Both the position numbers and the translations under genes were made by a program. This document shows, piece after piece, positions 18,864 through 27,453 of a DNA stretch of 64,000 bases. The notes beneath the pieces were generated by a model. The model was given only the letters and a program-made list of their open reading frames with translations. It did not search any database and had not been told where the DNA came from. The stretch spans positions 1-64,000 of the forward strand of contig JAHEGU010000002.1 in the NCBI GenBank assembly GCA_024644945.1, in the 5' to 3' direction. Position 1 is the first letter of the stretch, and every line of letters begins with the position of its first letter. Source of the DNA: Gammaproteobacteria bacterium (lineage in GTDB: Bacteria; Pseudomonadota; Gammaproteobacteria; Arenicellales; Poriferihabitantaceae).

Positions 18864-19937
18864 TTGATAGTTGAACTTGATCTTTCCTGGCGCCTTGGGT
18901 CCGATTCTGCAAAACCTGCGCCCCCTATTTTGTTTGCGCTACTGCGTGCCATAGAGAGAGAAGGAACACTCAGTGCCGCTGCAAAGCAATGCAAAGTATC
19001 TTACCGCAGCGCGTGGAATCTGATAAACGAATGGGGGAACAACCTTGGAACACCACTTATACATTCGACCAGGGGTCAAGGGGCCACGCTGAGCCTGCTT
19101 GGGGCTAGAATAATATGGGGTTTTGACGTGGCCAATGAACAATTGCAGGAGGCTGTAAAAACGACCGCAGATAATATTCAAAGTGAACTGAATCGTGTAC
19201 TTCAGACACCTTTGGCCCACTTACTTTCCATTCAAGCCAGTCATTGCCTCAGTCACGATTTGCTGAGAAAGCTATTCCATAGCCAGACAGGCAGCAATCT
19301 GGAGCTGAAGCATTGTGGCAGTGGGCAGAGTCTTGAGCACCTGCGGGCGGGGGATTGTGATGTTGCTGGTTTTCATCTTGTTGATGGTCGGCTTCGTCGC
19401 GGCTTCTGTGATAAATACATGCAATTGATAGATGCAGATAAAATCAGATTGGTCCACAGCTTAAAGCGCAGACAAGGATTGATTGTGAAGCGGGGTAATC
19501 CTATGGGTCTGCGAGATATAATCGATCTTGCTTGGGGTGATTTGAGACTGGTCAACAGGCAACCAAAATCGGGTACTAGGTTGTTGTTCGATCAACTGTT
19601 AATTGATCAAGGTATCAATCCAGATGAGATCAATGGTTATGACAATGAGGAATTCACTCACTCCGCCGTAGCAGCTTTAGTTGCAGGTGGCTCTGCGGAT
19701 GTTGCAGTAGGCATTGAAGCGGCGGCCCTGAAATTCAATCTGGACTTCATTCCGCTCGCGACCGAAACATATTACTATGCGGTACCAAAGAGTAAATGGA
19801 AAAAAGAGGGCGTTCAGGAATTACTCAGATTGCTGGCAGGAGCCAGTTGGAGCCAGGGAATAGAAAAGATTAAGGGGTATGATGCGTCTCGAGCAGGAAC
19901 GGTGCGAGATGCCGCTCAGGTACTAAATTCAGTATAG
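18864..19937 (+). CDS. ModE-like transcriptional regulator fused to a PBP-like ligand domain
   Basis: A 357-residue one-component regulator. Residues ~20-95 form a ModE/LysR-type winged helix (FALLRAIEREGTLSAAAKQC with a second helix containing SYRSAWNLINEWG). Instead of ModE's Mop/TOBE oxyanion domains, residues ~120-340 form a periplasmic-binding-protein-like domain (PBP_like family), recognisable by SIQASHCLSHDLL, NRQPKSGTRLLFDQLL, FTHSAVAALVAGGSADVAVG and the YYYAVPKSKWK strand. It starts at TTG, 30 bp after tupA, and is likely in the same operon. By position it should sense tungstate or molybdate and act on the two palindromes before tupB. Whether it represses or activates is unknown. 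Confidence 0.83.
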   Translation: MIVELDLSWRLGSDSAKPAPPILFALLRAIEREGTLSAAAKQCKVSYRSAWNLINEWGNNLGTPLIHSTRGQGATLSLLGARIIWGFDVANEQLQEAVKTTADNIQSELNRVLQTPLAHLLSIQASHCLSHDLLRKLFHSQTGSNLELKHCGSGQSLEHLRAGDCDVAGFHLVDGRLRRGFCDKYMQLIDADKIRLVHSLKRRQGLIVKRGNPMGLRDIIDLAWGDLRLVNRQPKSGTRLLFDQLLIDQGINPDEINGYDNEEFTHSAVAALVAGGSADVAVGIEAAALKFNLDFIPLATETYYYAVPKSKWKKEGVQELLRLLAGASWSQGIEKIKGYDASRAGTVRDAAQVLNSV

Positions 19938-19963
19938 ACCGAATGATCCAAAACTATTCACTA

Positions 19964-21526
19964 CTAAGCAAGAAATAAGATGCGGAAGCCGCTCTTGTAT
20001 GAATCGCTCATGTACTCCACATCGGCACCGTTAATATTACATATCTCCCGAACCATAAAAAAATCTATTCCGGTATCGGATGACTTGAATGGCTCAAACA
20101 AATCTTCTCTTTTTGAAGGGTCAACAGCATGTCCGTAGTCAATTATCTCAAGGAATGGATTACCTAATTCATCTATCCCGGTGCGCAAAAATATTTCCAC
20201 CGAGGGTCCAATTGTTGCAATATGCGCCAAGCTGTTTTCGCATAAGTTATTAAGTATTTGTTCAAACTGAATGGGGTCAAACATGATTTTTATTGCTTCG
20301 CCGCTGATATTAAATCGGACATGTTTTTCATGTTCTTTTGTATTGAAAGTATCTGTGAAGTTTTCTAACCAAGGTGTTAAAGCAAAACGTTTTTGTTCGG
20401 CCTGACCGGTCCGACTTCTATCTAGGACAGATTCAACAATGCGATCTATTCTCTGAGCGTTCTTGCGAATTTCGCCAATGGATTGTGCATATCGCTGATC
20501 TGAACCATCAGGCGGAGCCAGAAGTTGTGCGGCATGATTTATTGCGTTAAGAGGATTTCGGATTTCATGCGCGATGGATGAGGCCATGCGTCCTACAGAT
20601 GCTAACCTGGATTCCCTGGTACGGTTGGCGGTTTCTGTTTTGTTCTCGACTTTTAGTAGTAGTCCATTGAATAAAGGGAAGGTGTCAATCTCTAAAATGT
20701 TGTCGCCTACATGGGTGGTAAAGATTGCCGACTTGGAAGAGTTGATGATGCGAATAATATATTCAGCAAGTTTACCCTCGATGTGATCCATTGAGATCAA
20801 GCTGCCAATTAGTATTTTTGCGCTATCATTAATCTGCCGTATATTAAGAGTGCTATCCAGGACAACTATACCCACATCGAGTTTATCGACAGCCAGCTGA
20901 TTAATTTGCCTGAGATTGGCGAGATCAATCCCGCGTCTTTCAACTGTTAATTCGTCGGACAATGTTCTACGAGCCAGATACCCGATCCCACAGGAGATCA
21001 CAAAAAATCCTATTGTTGTGACTAGTGGAAAATAAAAACTGCTGTATATGGATTCTCCAGAAAGAGAGTCAACATAATTTGGATACAGTATCAGGCTTGC
21101 ACATACTGCTGTATATATAAAAGAAATCTGAAGACGAAAGACCAAAGCCACCGCTGCAATCGTCACATAGAGAGCTATGGTTGCAGACTCGGTCAGAAAA
21201 CCGGAGAGCGCAATGACTCCGATTAAAACTAAATCAATTATAAAAGTGGCATGGGTTTGGGTGCGTAACTTGGGTGAGCGGCGCTGAATATTATAGAACG
21301 TGATTAGAGACAGAAAGATCAATCCAACTGCGGGAATACCCACAACAAAATACGGGTCTGGTTGTTCCATCGCGAGGACCAACCCGTAACTTTGCACGCC
21401 AAATAAACAGGCTAAGCCAAACCTGTAAAAGTTATAGTAAAGCAGCAGGCGCCACGAACCGGCCGCATCTGTATCTGGCCCCTGCGACCGATTTAGTTTC
21501 TTCGCTTTGTTAGATTGCCTCGGCAT
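19964..21526 (-). CDS. PilS-like membrane histidine kinase with degenerate ATP-binding domain
   Basis: A 520-residue protein with six N-terminal helices (about 28-185), a PAS-like segment (about 205-300), a HisKA domain with phospho-accepting H320 in SSIAHEIRNPLNAINHA, and a C-terminal HATPase-like domain. Order and sequence match PilS of the PilS-PilR system that controls pilin transcription. The N box is present (ILNNLCENSLAH, 424-435), but the G1 box is DYGHAV instead of the usual D-x-G-x-G, and the G2 box reads SSDTGIDFFMV where GTGLGL is expected. ATP binding is therefore doubtful. No PilR gene adjoins it. It faces the tup regulator convergently with a 26-bp gap. Confidence 0.75.
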   Translation of the reverse strand: MPRQSNKAKKLNRSQGPDTDAAGSWRLLLYYNFYRFGLACLFGVQSYGLVLAMEQPDPYFVVGIPAVGLIFLSLITFYNIQRRSPKLRTQTHATFIIDLVLIGVIALSGFLTESATIALYVTIAAVALVFRLQISFIYTAVCASLILYPNYVDSLSGESIYSSFYFPLVTTIGFFVISCGIGYLARRTLSDELTVERRGIDLANLRQINQLAVDKLDVGIVVLDSTLNIRQINDSAKILIGSLISMDHIEGKLAEYIIRIINSSKSAIFTTHVGDNILEIDTFPLFNGLLLKVENKTETANRTRESRLASVGRMASSIAHEIRNPLNAINHAAQLLAPPDGSDQRYAQSIGEIRKNAQRIDRIVESVLDRSRTGQAEQKRFALTPWLENFTDTFNTKEHEKHVRFNISGEAIKIMFDPIQFEQILNNLCENSLAHIATIGPSVEIFLRTGIDELGNPFLEIIDYGHAVDPSKREDLFEPFKSSDTGIDFFMVREICNINGADVEYMSDSYKSGFRILFLA

Positions 21527-21948
21527 CTAGATTTTTTTGCAACTTGTATCAATTATTATTTAACGTGCTTAAGTGCAAAGTGGGCGTCAGTTAAGACAAA
21601 AACCGACAGTAAGGAGAAGTGCTTGGATGCAGAAGACTTTGGCGTTTTCAGGCCGAAAAAGCCTGGTAGACAATGATGCTAATCGACAAAATGTCCACGG
21701 ATAATCTTCTAAGTCACCCCCTTTTATAGTATTTATGCACCGATTTTACCCTAAACGGAGACAAGTCTGGAGCCAGGATTCTCAGAATTTCCGGTTAGTT
21801 GGCTTGATCTAAAGCGATTGCGGGGACTGGTGATATGATAAAAGCGTCATAATCACTGACTTAAAGCTGTATGTTGACCGAGACGATCCGGCCTGAATGC
21901 GGATTAATGGCTTAAAGATTGAATTGGTTCGGGTTTTTCAGTCGAAGA
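21527..21948. other. Intergenic region between MFS transporter and PilS-like kinase genes
   Basis: 422 bp with no gene I can support. A 26-codon plus-strand frame (21627-21704) follows an AGGAG sequence but resembles nothing known. A short imperfect hairpin (CAGGC/GCCTG around 21649-21665) lacks a T tract. The minus-strand promoter of the kinase presumably lies here; I could not place it. Confidence 0.5.
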
Positions 21949-23145
21949 CTATTTACGATTGGTGGTAAGCAATTGGCTCCCGCAAACAATACCTAGAAGT
22001 GCCAGCACCGCGATAAATATGCTGGCGTAGATCCAGTCCCCGGCATAGTCTACCATTGCGCTGAGCCCGATTGGGCCAAGTACCTGGCCGATTCCAGCAC
22101 CTTGAAACACCATACCTACAAGTAGTGGAATACTTGTTTGCACGGGAACTACACTGCTTAAACTAGCAAAAACAGCGCCAGGCAGCATTCCAGAGAAAAA
22201 AGCGAATCCCGCTGCTGCGTAGAATTGGAATGGAAAGATCAGCCAACCTGAAAAAACAGCGACGGCGCATGTGCCGCCCACTACCAACGCGGTAACCAAG
22301 ATCTGGCGTAATGTGAATCCTCGATGCACTAATACTCCAGCCATTATATTGCCTCCAATATTTCCAGCGACGGCGACGGATGTCATTCTGGATGCATGTC
22401 CCAGGGATATCTGGTATTGGTCTATCCAGTAAGTTGGCAGAAACGCTGTAACCGATGCAAACATAGCGGAATAGCAGATGAATGCGCCCACCAGCCAGAT
22501 CGGATCACCTGTGCATAACTGCCTAATATTCTTTCCTGCTCGAGAAGCATTGGCCGCAGGTAAGTTCACAGCACGAAAAGTGATCGTGAAAAGGACAGCC
22601 CATGTCAGCGAAAATCCAGCCAATAACCACCATAGTCCTTGCCAGTGGTAGTGACTGATCACCGACGGCGATATCAACAGCATCAGGCTCATCGCGGCAG
22701 GAATAAATGCACCCCAGATGCCCATTGCAATGGCACGATAACCAGGCGGGCAGACATGACTAATGATTCCAGGCATGGTAATTGCGACTAGAACAAAGCC
22801 AAGCCCTTCAAGTAGTCTAGAGCCGAGCAGAAGGCTGAAAGAGAGGCTTGTCGCACCTAGTGCGGAACCAATGGCAACGAGCGTTAGGCCTAAGATGCCA
22901 GCGAAATACGTGCCTATCCGCGCAGTGATAATGCCAAGTCCCATCCCAAAGGCTGCCGCTAACAGGCTGAAACTGGAAACAATCAATCCAGCTTGAGAAA
23001 GCGAAAGGTGGAAGAATTTGCCGAGATGAGGGAGGGCTCCAGGAATCTTGCCCATATGACAAGCTGCGACAAGGCCCGCCAGAATTGCGATGGTGACGAG
23101 CCGTCCTGGAGCAGTAATGGAAAGAAAAATTCTGGCAGGTGCCAT
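21949..23145 (-). CDS. MFS transporter, unknown substrate
   Basis: A 398-residue protein with 12 predicted helices in two six-helix halves. The loop between helices 2 and 3 holds a diverged MFS motif (GLGIITARIGTYFAGILG), and helix 5 begins GIWGAFIPAAMSL. The overall pattern is nearest the CynX/NNP-like and sugar-phosphate-like MFS groups, but I cannot name a substrate. It lies between the PilS-like kinase and ppk2 on the same strand, with 94 bp to ppk2. Confidence 0.75.
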   Translation of the reverse strand: MAPARIFLSITAPGRLVTIAILAGLVAACHMGKIPGALPHLGKFFHLSLSQAGLIVSSFSLLAAAFGMGLGIITARIGTYFAGILGLTLVAIGSALGATSLSFSLLLGSRLLEGLGFVLVAITMPGIISHVCPPGYRAIAMGIWGAFIPAAMSLMLLISPSVISHYHWQGLWWLLAGFSLTWAVLFTITFRAVNLPAANASRAGKNIRQLCTGDPIWLVGAFICYSAMFASVTAFLPTYWIDQYQISLGHASRMTSVAVAGNIGGNIMAGVLVHRGFTLRQILVTALVVGGTCAVAVFSGWLIFPFQFYAAAGFAFFSGMLPGAVFASLSSVVPVQTSIPLLVGMVFQGAGIGQVLGPIGLSAMVDYAGDWIYASIFIAVLALLGIVCGSQLLTTNRK

Positions 23146-23239
23146 TAGGTGGACGCCTTTAATAGGCTGATAAACGTGATCGTCAAACGTCGATAACGAG
23201 TAGATTAATTGTGCGGAAGTCTTAACAGCATTTAAATCG

Positions 23240-24115
23240 CTACTCTGATTCCAGTCGATGCCGAAACTCGTCGAACCTGGCGGTGTTTTCGGGCGCGGGT
23301 TGCGGGTAATGCATATCGAGGGTTTCCAGTGTTTGGATAATAGTGTTGGCTACCTGCAATCGCATATACGGTTTATTGTCCGCCGGAATTGCGTACCAAG
23401 GAGCGTAAGACCGTGAGGTCTGGTTCAGTGCGGACTGATAGCAGTTCATGTATGCATCCCAGAATTTTCTTTCCTTAATATCACTGCTAGAAAACTTCCA
23501 GTTTTTCTCGGGGTTATCCAAACGTCTGATAAAGCGACGTTTTTGTTCCTCTTTTGAGACATTTAACCAGAACTTTATAACCACGGTGCCGTTGCGGGCG
23601 ATGTGTAGTTCGTGGTCACGGATTGACTGAAAACGATTTGACCAAAATTCATCTGTATTAGTTTCTCCAACCAGGTTTTGATGGCTCAAGTATTCAGGAT
23701 GAACCCGCACTACTAGTGTTTCTTCATAATAACTGCGATTAAAAATCCCAATTCGGCCACGCTCCGGCAATCTCAAGACGTTTCGCCACAGAAAGTCATG
23801 GTCTAGCTCCTCAGCAGAGGGTTGCTTAAAGCTAAATACCTGGCACCCTGCAGGATTCACCCCACGCATCACAGTTCGAATGGTGCTATCTTTGCCAGCG
23901 GCGTCCATGGCTTGGAAAATCAAAAGAATTGAGTATCTGTTGTGTGCATATAACATCCGTTGCAAGGAGTAGAGTCTGTTATTTGCCTTCGAGAGTTTCT
24001 TCTTGAGGTATTTTTCATCCAAATCGGAAATGTCCGGTTCAGTTCTGGAGGCGGCAACACTGAATGTTCCGTCAAAAGGAACCATGTAATCGGTGGGGAA
24101 ATTTGTATGAGCCAT
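23240..24115 (-). CDS. ppk2: Polyphosphate kinase 2 family nucleotide phosphotransferase
   Basis: A 291-residue cytosolic kinase that uses polyphosphate to phosphorylate nucleotides. Walker A is MDAAGKDST (70-78), followed by the family's long conserved block GVNPAGCQVFSFKQPSAEEL and the Walker B/lid segment RIGIFNRSYYEE (121-132), then VVIKFWLNVSKEEQKRRF. The short single-domain length fits class I or class III enzymes; the AEELDHDFLWR and PERGRIGIFNRS wording looks most like class III proteins that can phosphorylate AMP and ADP, but class is inferred. It is transcribed away from the DUF192 gene. Confidence 0.9.
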   Translation of the reverse strand: MAHTNFPTDYMVPFDGTFSVAASRTEPDISDLDEKYLKKKLSKANNRLYSLQRMLYAHNRYSILLIFQAMDAAGKDSTIRTVMRGVNPAGCQVFSFKQPSAEELDHDFLWRNVLRLPERGRIGIFNRSYYEETLVVRVHPEYLSHQNLVGETNTDEFWSNRFQSIRDHELHIARNGTVVIKFWLNVSKEEQKRRFIRRLDNPEKNWKFSSSDIKERKFWDAYMNCYQSALNQTSRSYAPWYAIPADNKPYMRLQVANTIIQTLETLDMHYPQPAPENTARFDEFRHRLESE

Positions 24116-24217
24116 AGCCTTTATTTATTATCAGGATGAGTTGATGATAACCCTTGTGGATGAGTTTAAAAACATAAGGTTGTAGTAAATTGGCTGTGGT
24201 TGAGTTATTTTGAAGCT

Positions 24218-24709
24218 ATGAAACTAACAATCAGATTGATCTTATACGTTGCCTTGTTTAGTGTCGCACATACTTCGGCAGCACAATTACAATGTGTTGA
24301 TTCGACAAAAGGGCTGTTGTCAATGAATCAAGAGAATATCGTCCTTGTCAATGATTCCGGGCAAGAGATTTCTCTAAAGGTGTTGGTCGCCGACGATAAT
24401 TATGAGAGAGCCAGCGGATTTCAACATATCTGTCCCAGTGTTATTGAAAAGGTATTGATATTGTTTATATACGATGCGGAATCTGCAGGTCGATTCCATA
24501 TGCAAAATGTCCACGCGCCATTGGACATTGCATTTTTCGATGCAGATGGTGTGCTCATCAGTGCGATGTTAATGCAGACATACACAGAGGATTTTCGGCC
24601 ACTTTTTGATCCAGGGGCACCATTTCAATTTGCCCTGGAAGCGCGACAAGGATTTTTTACCGAAATCAATGTCAGTGCGGCGGGCAGCTACCTTAAAATC
24701 AGTAACTGA
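24218..24709 (+). CDS. DUF192 family exported protein
   Basis: A 163-residue protein with a signal peptide (about residues 1-23, ending TSAA) and a DUF192 domain (COG1430). The domain contains the R-x-x-GF(Q) turn in YERASGFQHI, where most family members have GLM, and the core strand FHMQNVHAPLDIAFFDADG. The function of DUF192 proteins is not known. The start at ATG 24218 is chosen because it opens the signal peptide; a TTG six codons earlier adds only unlikely residues. The S9 peptidase gene follows after 16 bp. Confidence 0.82.
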   Translation: MKLTIRLILYVALFSVAHTSAAQLQCVDSTKGLLSMNQENIVLVNDSGQEISLKVLVADDNYERASGFQHICPSVIEKVLILFIYDAESAGRFHMQNVHAPLDIAFFDADGVLISAMLMQTYTEDFRPLFDPGAPFQFALEARQGFFTEINVSAAGSYLKISN

Positions 24710-24725
24710 CACTCGAAGTTCACTC

Positions 24726-26663
24726 ATGTCTAGCATCAAACGTTATGGGCTGTGGACCAGTCCGATATCGATTGAAGCAGTATTTGGACAACCCGCTTCG
24801 CCATCATACCCGTTTAGACATCACGGAAATTTATACTGGTTGCAAATACTGCCTGAGGAGGGCGGTCGCACTGCGGTTATGAAGTGGGTGGATGAAGAAG
24901 CGGTGTGTTTGACGCCACCAGAATTCAATATCCGCACAAAGGTGCACGAATATGGGGGCAAATGTTTCTGTCTGCTGGGCGATTTTCTTGTTTTTAATAA
25001 TTTTATTGATGGCAGGTTGTATCGCCAGGTTTTAGAACCGAATTCAGCGCCTGTTCCGATAACTGCTGATAACGATAGCTCATGTGGGTATGCCGACATT
25101 GTGGCGATGAGCTGTGGCAGGCATGTCGTTGCGGTTTTTGAACAAGCAGTTGCGGGGAGCCAGAACAGCAATCAGATAGTTACGGTAAACGTCGACTCAT
25201 CGCAAGCAATACCTTCGGTATTAGTCTCGGGATGTGATTTCTACGCGGCACCGGTCATCTCTAAGGAAGGAGACAGGATTGCTTGGATCGAATGGAATCA
25301 TCCCAATATGCCTTGGGATACAACGCGCCTGTGTCAGGCAGAACTAAATCACAATGGAAAGGGATATATCTGTGAAAAAATTGAAAGAATTATCAATCAA
25401 GAAGGGGCCAGCGTTTGCCAGCCAGGGTATCTTCACGACGGTTCACTAGTATATGCGTATGATGGCAGTGACAGTGATTGGTGGAATCTTTATCGGTATG
25501 ACGATGGTTCGATAACACAAATTACAGATGAAAGTGCAGAGTTCGGTGAGGCCCACTGGGTATTTGGTCAGACTCGCTGGGTCCAGACCGGATTCGACGA
25601 ACTCGTAGCGATCGCAACAGATCATTATGGCGACCGGCTACTGGGTATTGACCTAAACGGCAATAGAGCACCGATATTGAAGCTTATTGAATCAGGTATC
25701 TGTCATTTACAATATTGCAAAAACAAGCTGTTATTTGTAACCATGCCAGAAGATCGTCCTGGTTCAATAGTGGAATTCGAATTATCAAGGGAACAGTTGA
25801 TAAATATTGGGCCGAAATCGTCATCACTGGTTAATAACGGGCACGCGAAACCGGAACCAATGGAATGTCCGACAGCGGATGGGGGGCGCACATTTGGTTA
25901 TTTTTATCCGCCATTCAATCCGGGATTTGTGGCTCCAGATGACTGTCTGCCACCTCTAGTGGTGACGGTTCATGGGGGGCCGACCAGCCGAACAAATAGA
26001 TCTTTCCATCCTCTGCGACAGTACTTTACGACTCTAGGATTTGCCGTGTTCGATATCAATCACCGCGGCAGTACCGGATATGGCCGCAGTTACCGGCAGA
26101 GGTTACTGGGTGAATGGGGTGAAGTGGATTGTATGGATATTGCGGACAGTATTCGATATCTGGTGAACCAGGGCAGGGTAGATCCGGGCGCAATCTTTAT
26201 ACGAGGTGGCAGTGCCGGTGGTTACGCAGTTTTGCGTGCGCTTACACGTTTCCCCGAGCTGTTTGCCGGTGGCGCCTGCTATTATGGTATTGGAAATCTG
26301 ATTACTTTGTCTGAAATCACGCATAAGTTTGAAGCCAGATATACTGACAGGTTAGTGGGGGAAGCATATGACCCGGAGTCAGCACGTATGCCAGCCAGCC
26401 GTTACATCACCCGTTCGCCGATATTTGATATAGAGCAGCTTAAGTCTCCATTAATTTTGTTTCAGGGGCTTCTTGATAAAGTTGTTCCTCCTGAAGTTTC
26501 CAGGGAGGTTGTTTCTTTACTGAAGAAAAACGGGGTGCCTCATGCTTACACTGAGTATGGCCAGGAAGGTCATGGATTCAGAAGTCTGGAGACACGTATT
26601 GATTCTCTCAAAAAGGAAACTACATTCTTTAAGGAAATCATCGAAAATTCTCTTAGCAGCTGA
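24726..26663 (+). CDS. S9 family prolyl oligopeptidase-type serine peptidase
   Basis: A 645-residue peptidase of the acylaminoacyl-peptidase/dipeptidyl-peptidase branch: an N-terminal beta-propeller-like region (about 1-380) and a C-terminal alpha/beta hydrolase. The triad is visible: S496 in GGSAGGY, D584 in GLLDKVVPP and H616 in QEGHGF. The oxyanion strand VVTVHGGPTSRT and NHRGSTGYGR are typical. There is no signal peptide from ATG 24726, so it should be cytosolic and degrade short peptides. The frame stays open 120 bp further upstream, overlapping the DUF192 gene, but the ATG at 24726 gives the family-like N-terminus. The hflD ATG follows its stop directly. Confidence 0.9.
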   Translation: MSSIKRYGLWTSPISIEAVFGQPASPSYPFRHHGNLYWLQILPEEGGRTAVMKWVDEEAVCLTPPEFNIRTKVHEYGGKCFCLLGDFLVFNNFIDGRLYRQVLEPNSAPVPITADNDSSCGYADIVAMSCGRHVVAVFEQAVAGSQNSNQIVTVNVDSSQAIPSVLVSGCDFYAAPVISKEGDRIAWIEWNHPNMPWDTTRLCQAELNHNGKGYICEKIERIINQEGASVCQPGYLHDGSLVYAYDGSDSDWWNLYRYDDGSITQITDESAEFGEAHWVFGQTRWVQTGFDELVAIATDHYGDRLLGIDLNGNRAPILKLIESGICHLQYCKNKLLFVTMPEDRPGSIVEFELSREQLINIGPKSSSLVNNGHAKPEPMECPTADGGRTFGYFYPPFNPGFVAPDDCLPPLVVTVHGGPTSRTNRSFHPLRQYFTTLGFAVFDINHRGSTGYGRSYRQRLLGEWGEVDCMDIADSIRYLVNQGRVDPGAIFIRGGSAGGYAVLRALTRFPELFAGGACYYGIGNLITLSEITHKFEARYTDRLVGEAYDPESARMPASRYITRSPIFDIEQLKSPLILFQGLLDKVVPPEVSREVVSLLKKNGVPHAYTEYGQEGHGFRSLETRIDSLKKETTFFKEIIENSLSS

Positions 26664-27314
26664 ATGTTTGCCGCCCCTACTCGTGACCAAGTGATTGCTC
26701 TGGCTGGACTATTCCAGTCAGCAATGCTGGTTTATCAGCTGGCAAACAAGGAGTCTCATGACGAATATGCACTGCAACACTCTAGCCTCAGTATATTGAG
26801 GATCAATGCGCAATCCGTTACGGAAGTTTTTTCCTGCTTGCGCGGAGTTAGTATGGGGTGTGAAGTTGTTGATCAAGTGTTCGGTGGGCGACTGGGCACC
26901 ACTTCGCGAGATATATTTCAGTACACGGTTTCAATGCATCAGCTTGGTCTCAAGCTGGATAGCTTTCCACATGTGAGTGACGTCGTGCAGCAGCGACTTG
27001 AAGAATTGGCGGAAGAATTCAAGATCAGTGGTATGGAACAGGATATCGAACTGGGAGAGGAGCAATCAGCCCATCTTTATGATGAGTTGGCGGCACTCTA
27101 TGCAAAAACTATAAGCACCCTGGAGCCGCGTATTATGGTGCATGGCGGTCAGGGAAAATTGAGCAATCCAAGGACCGTGAGCCGCGTGAGAAGCGCTTTG
27201 TTTGCAGGAATTCGCGCAGCTTTCTTATGGCATCAATTAGGCGGCCGACGCTGGCAGTTGATGCTGCATCGCAGAAGTTATCAATCCATTGCTCGACGCA
27301 TTGCCAGATCGTAA
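26664..27314 (+). CDS. hflD: HflD family protein
   Basis: A 216-residue protein matching HflD (high-frequency lysogenization D, a membrane-associated protein reported to bind lambda CII in E. coli). The N-terminus VIALAGLFQSAMLVYQLA and the C-terminal block RVRSALFAGIRAAFLWHQLGG correspond closely to the E. coli protein, and length is about the same. Its usual neighbours mnmA and purB are absent; here it follows a peptidase gene with no gap. The physiological role outside phage biology is unclear. Confidence 0.9.
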   Translation: MFAAPTRDQVIALAGLFQSAMLVYQLANKESHDEYALQHSSLSILRINAQSVTEVFSCLRGVSMGCEVVDQVFGGRLGTTSRDIFQYTVSMHQLGLKLDSFPHVSDVVQQRLEELAEEFKISGMEQDIELGEEQSAHLYDELAALYAKTISTLEPRIMVHGGQGKLSNPRTVSRVRSALFAGIRAAFLWHQLGGRRWQLMLHRRSYQSIARRIARS

Positions 27315-27453
27315 CTTAACCCGAATCTGGAAACGAGAAGGCGGTTAGGATGTCAATTTAGACATTACTATCGTTTTGTAACGACCAATTTTCATGACCG
27401 GGACTATGGGATAATATTCCGGCTTGTTACCACTTCATTTAAATGGAGCTAAG

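Noticed and set aside
21627..21704. 26-codon frame after AGGAG in the gap before the PilS-like gene
   Set aside because: The spacing is loose, there is no resemblance to known small proteins, and the gap is otherwise empty.
24606..24725. Longer N-terminus for the S9 peptidase
   Set aside because: The extension lies inside the DUF192 gene in another frame; ATG 24726 follows the end of that gene and gives the family-like start.
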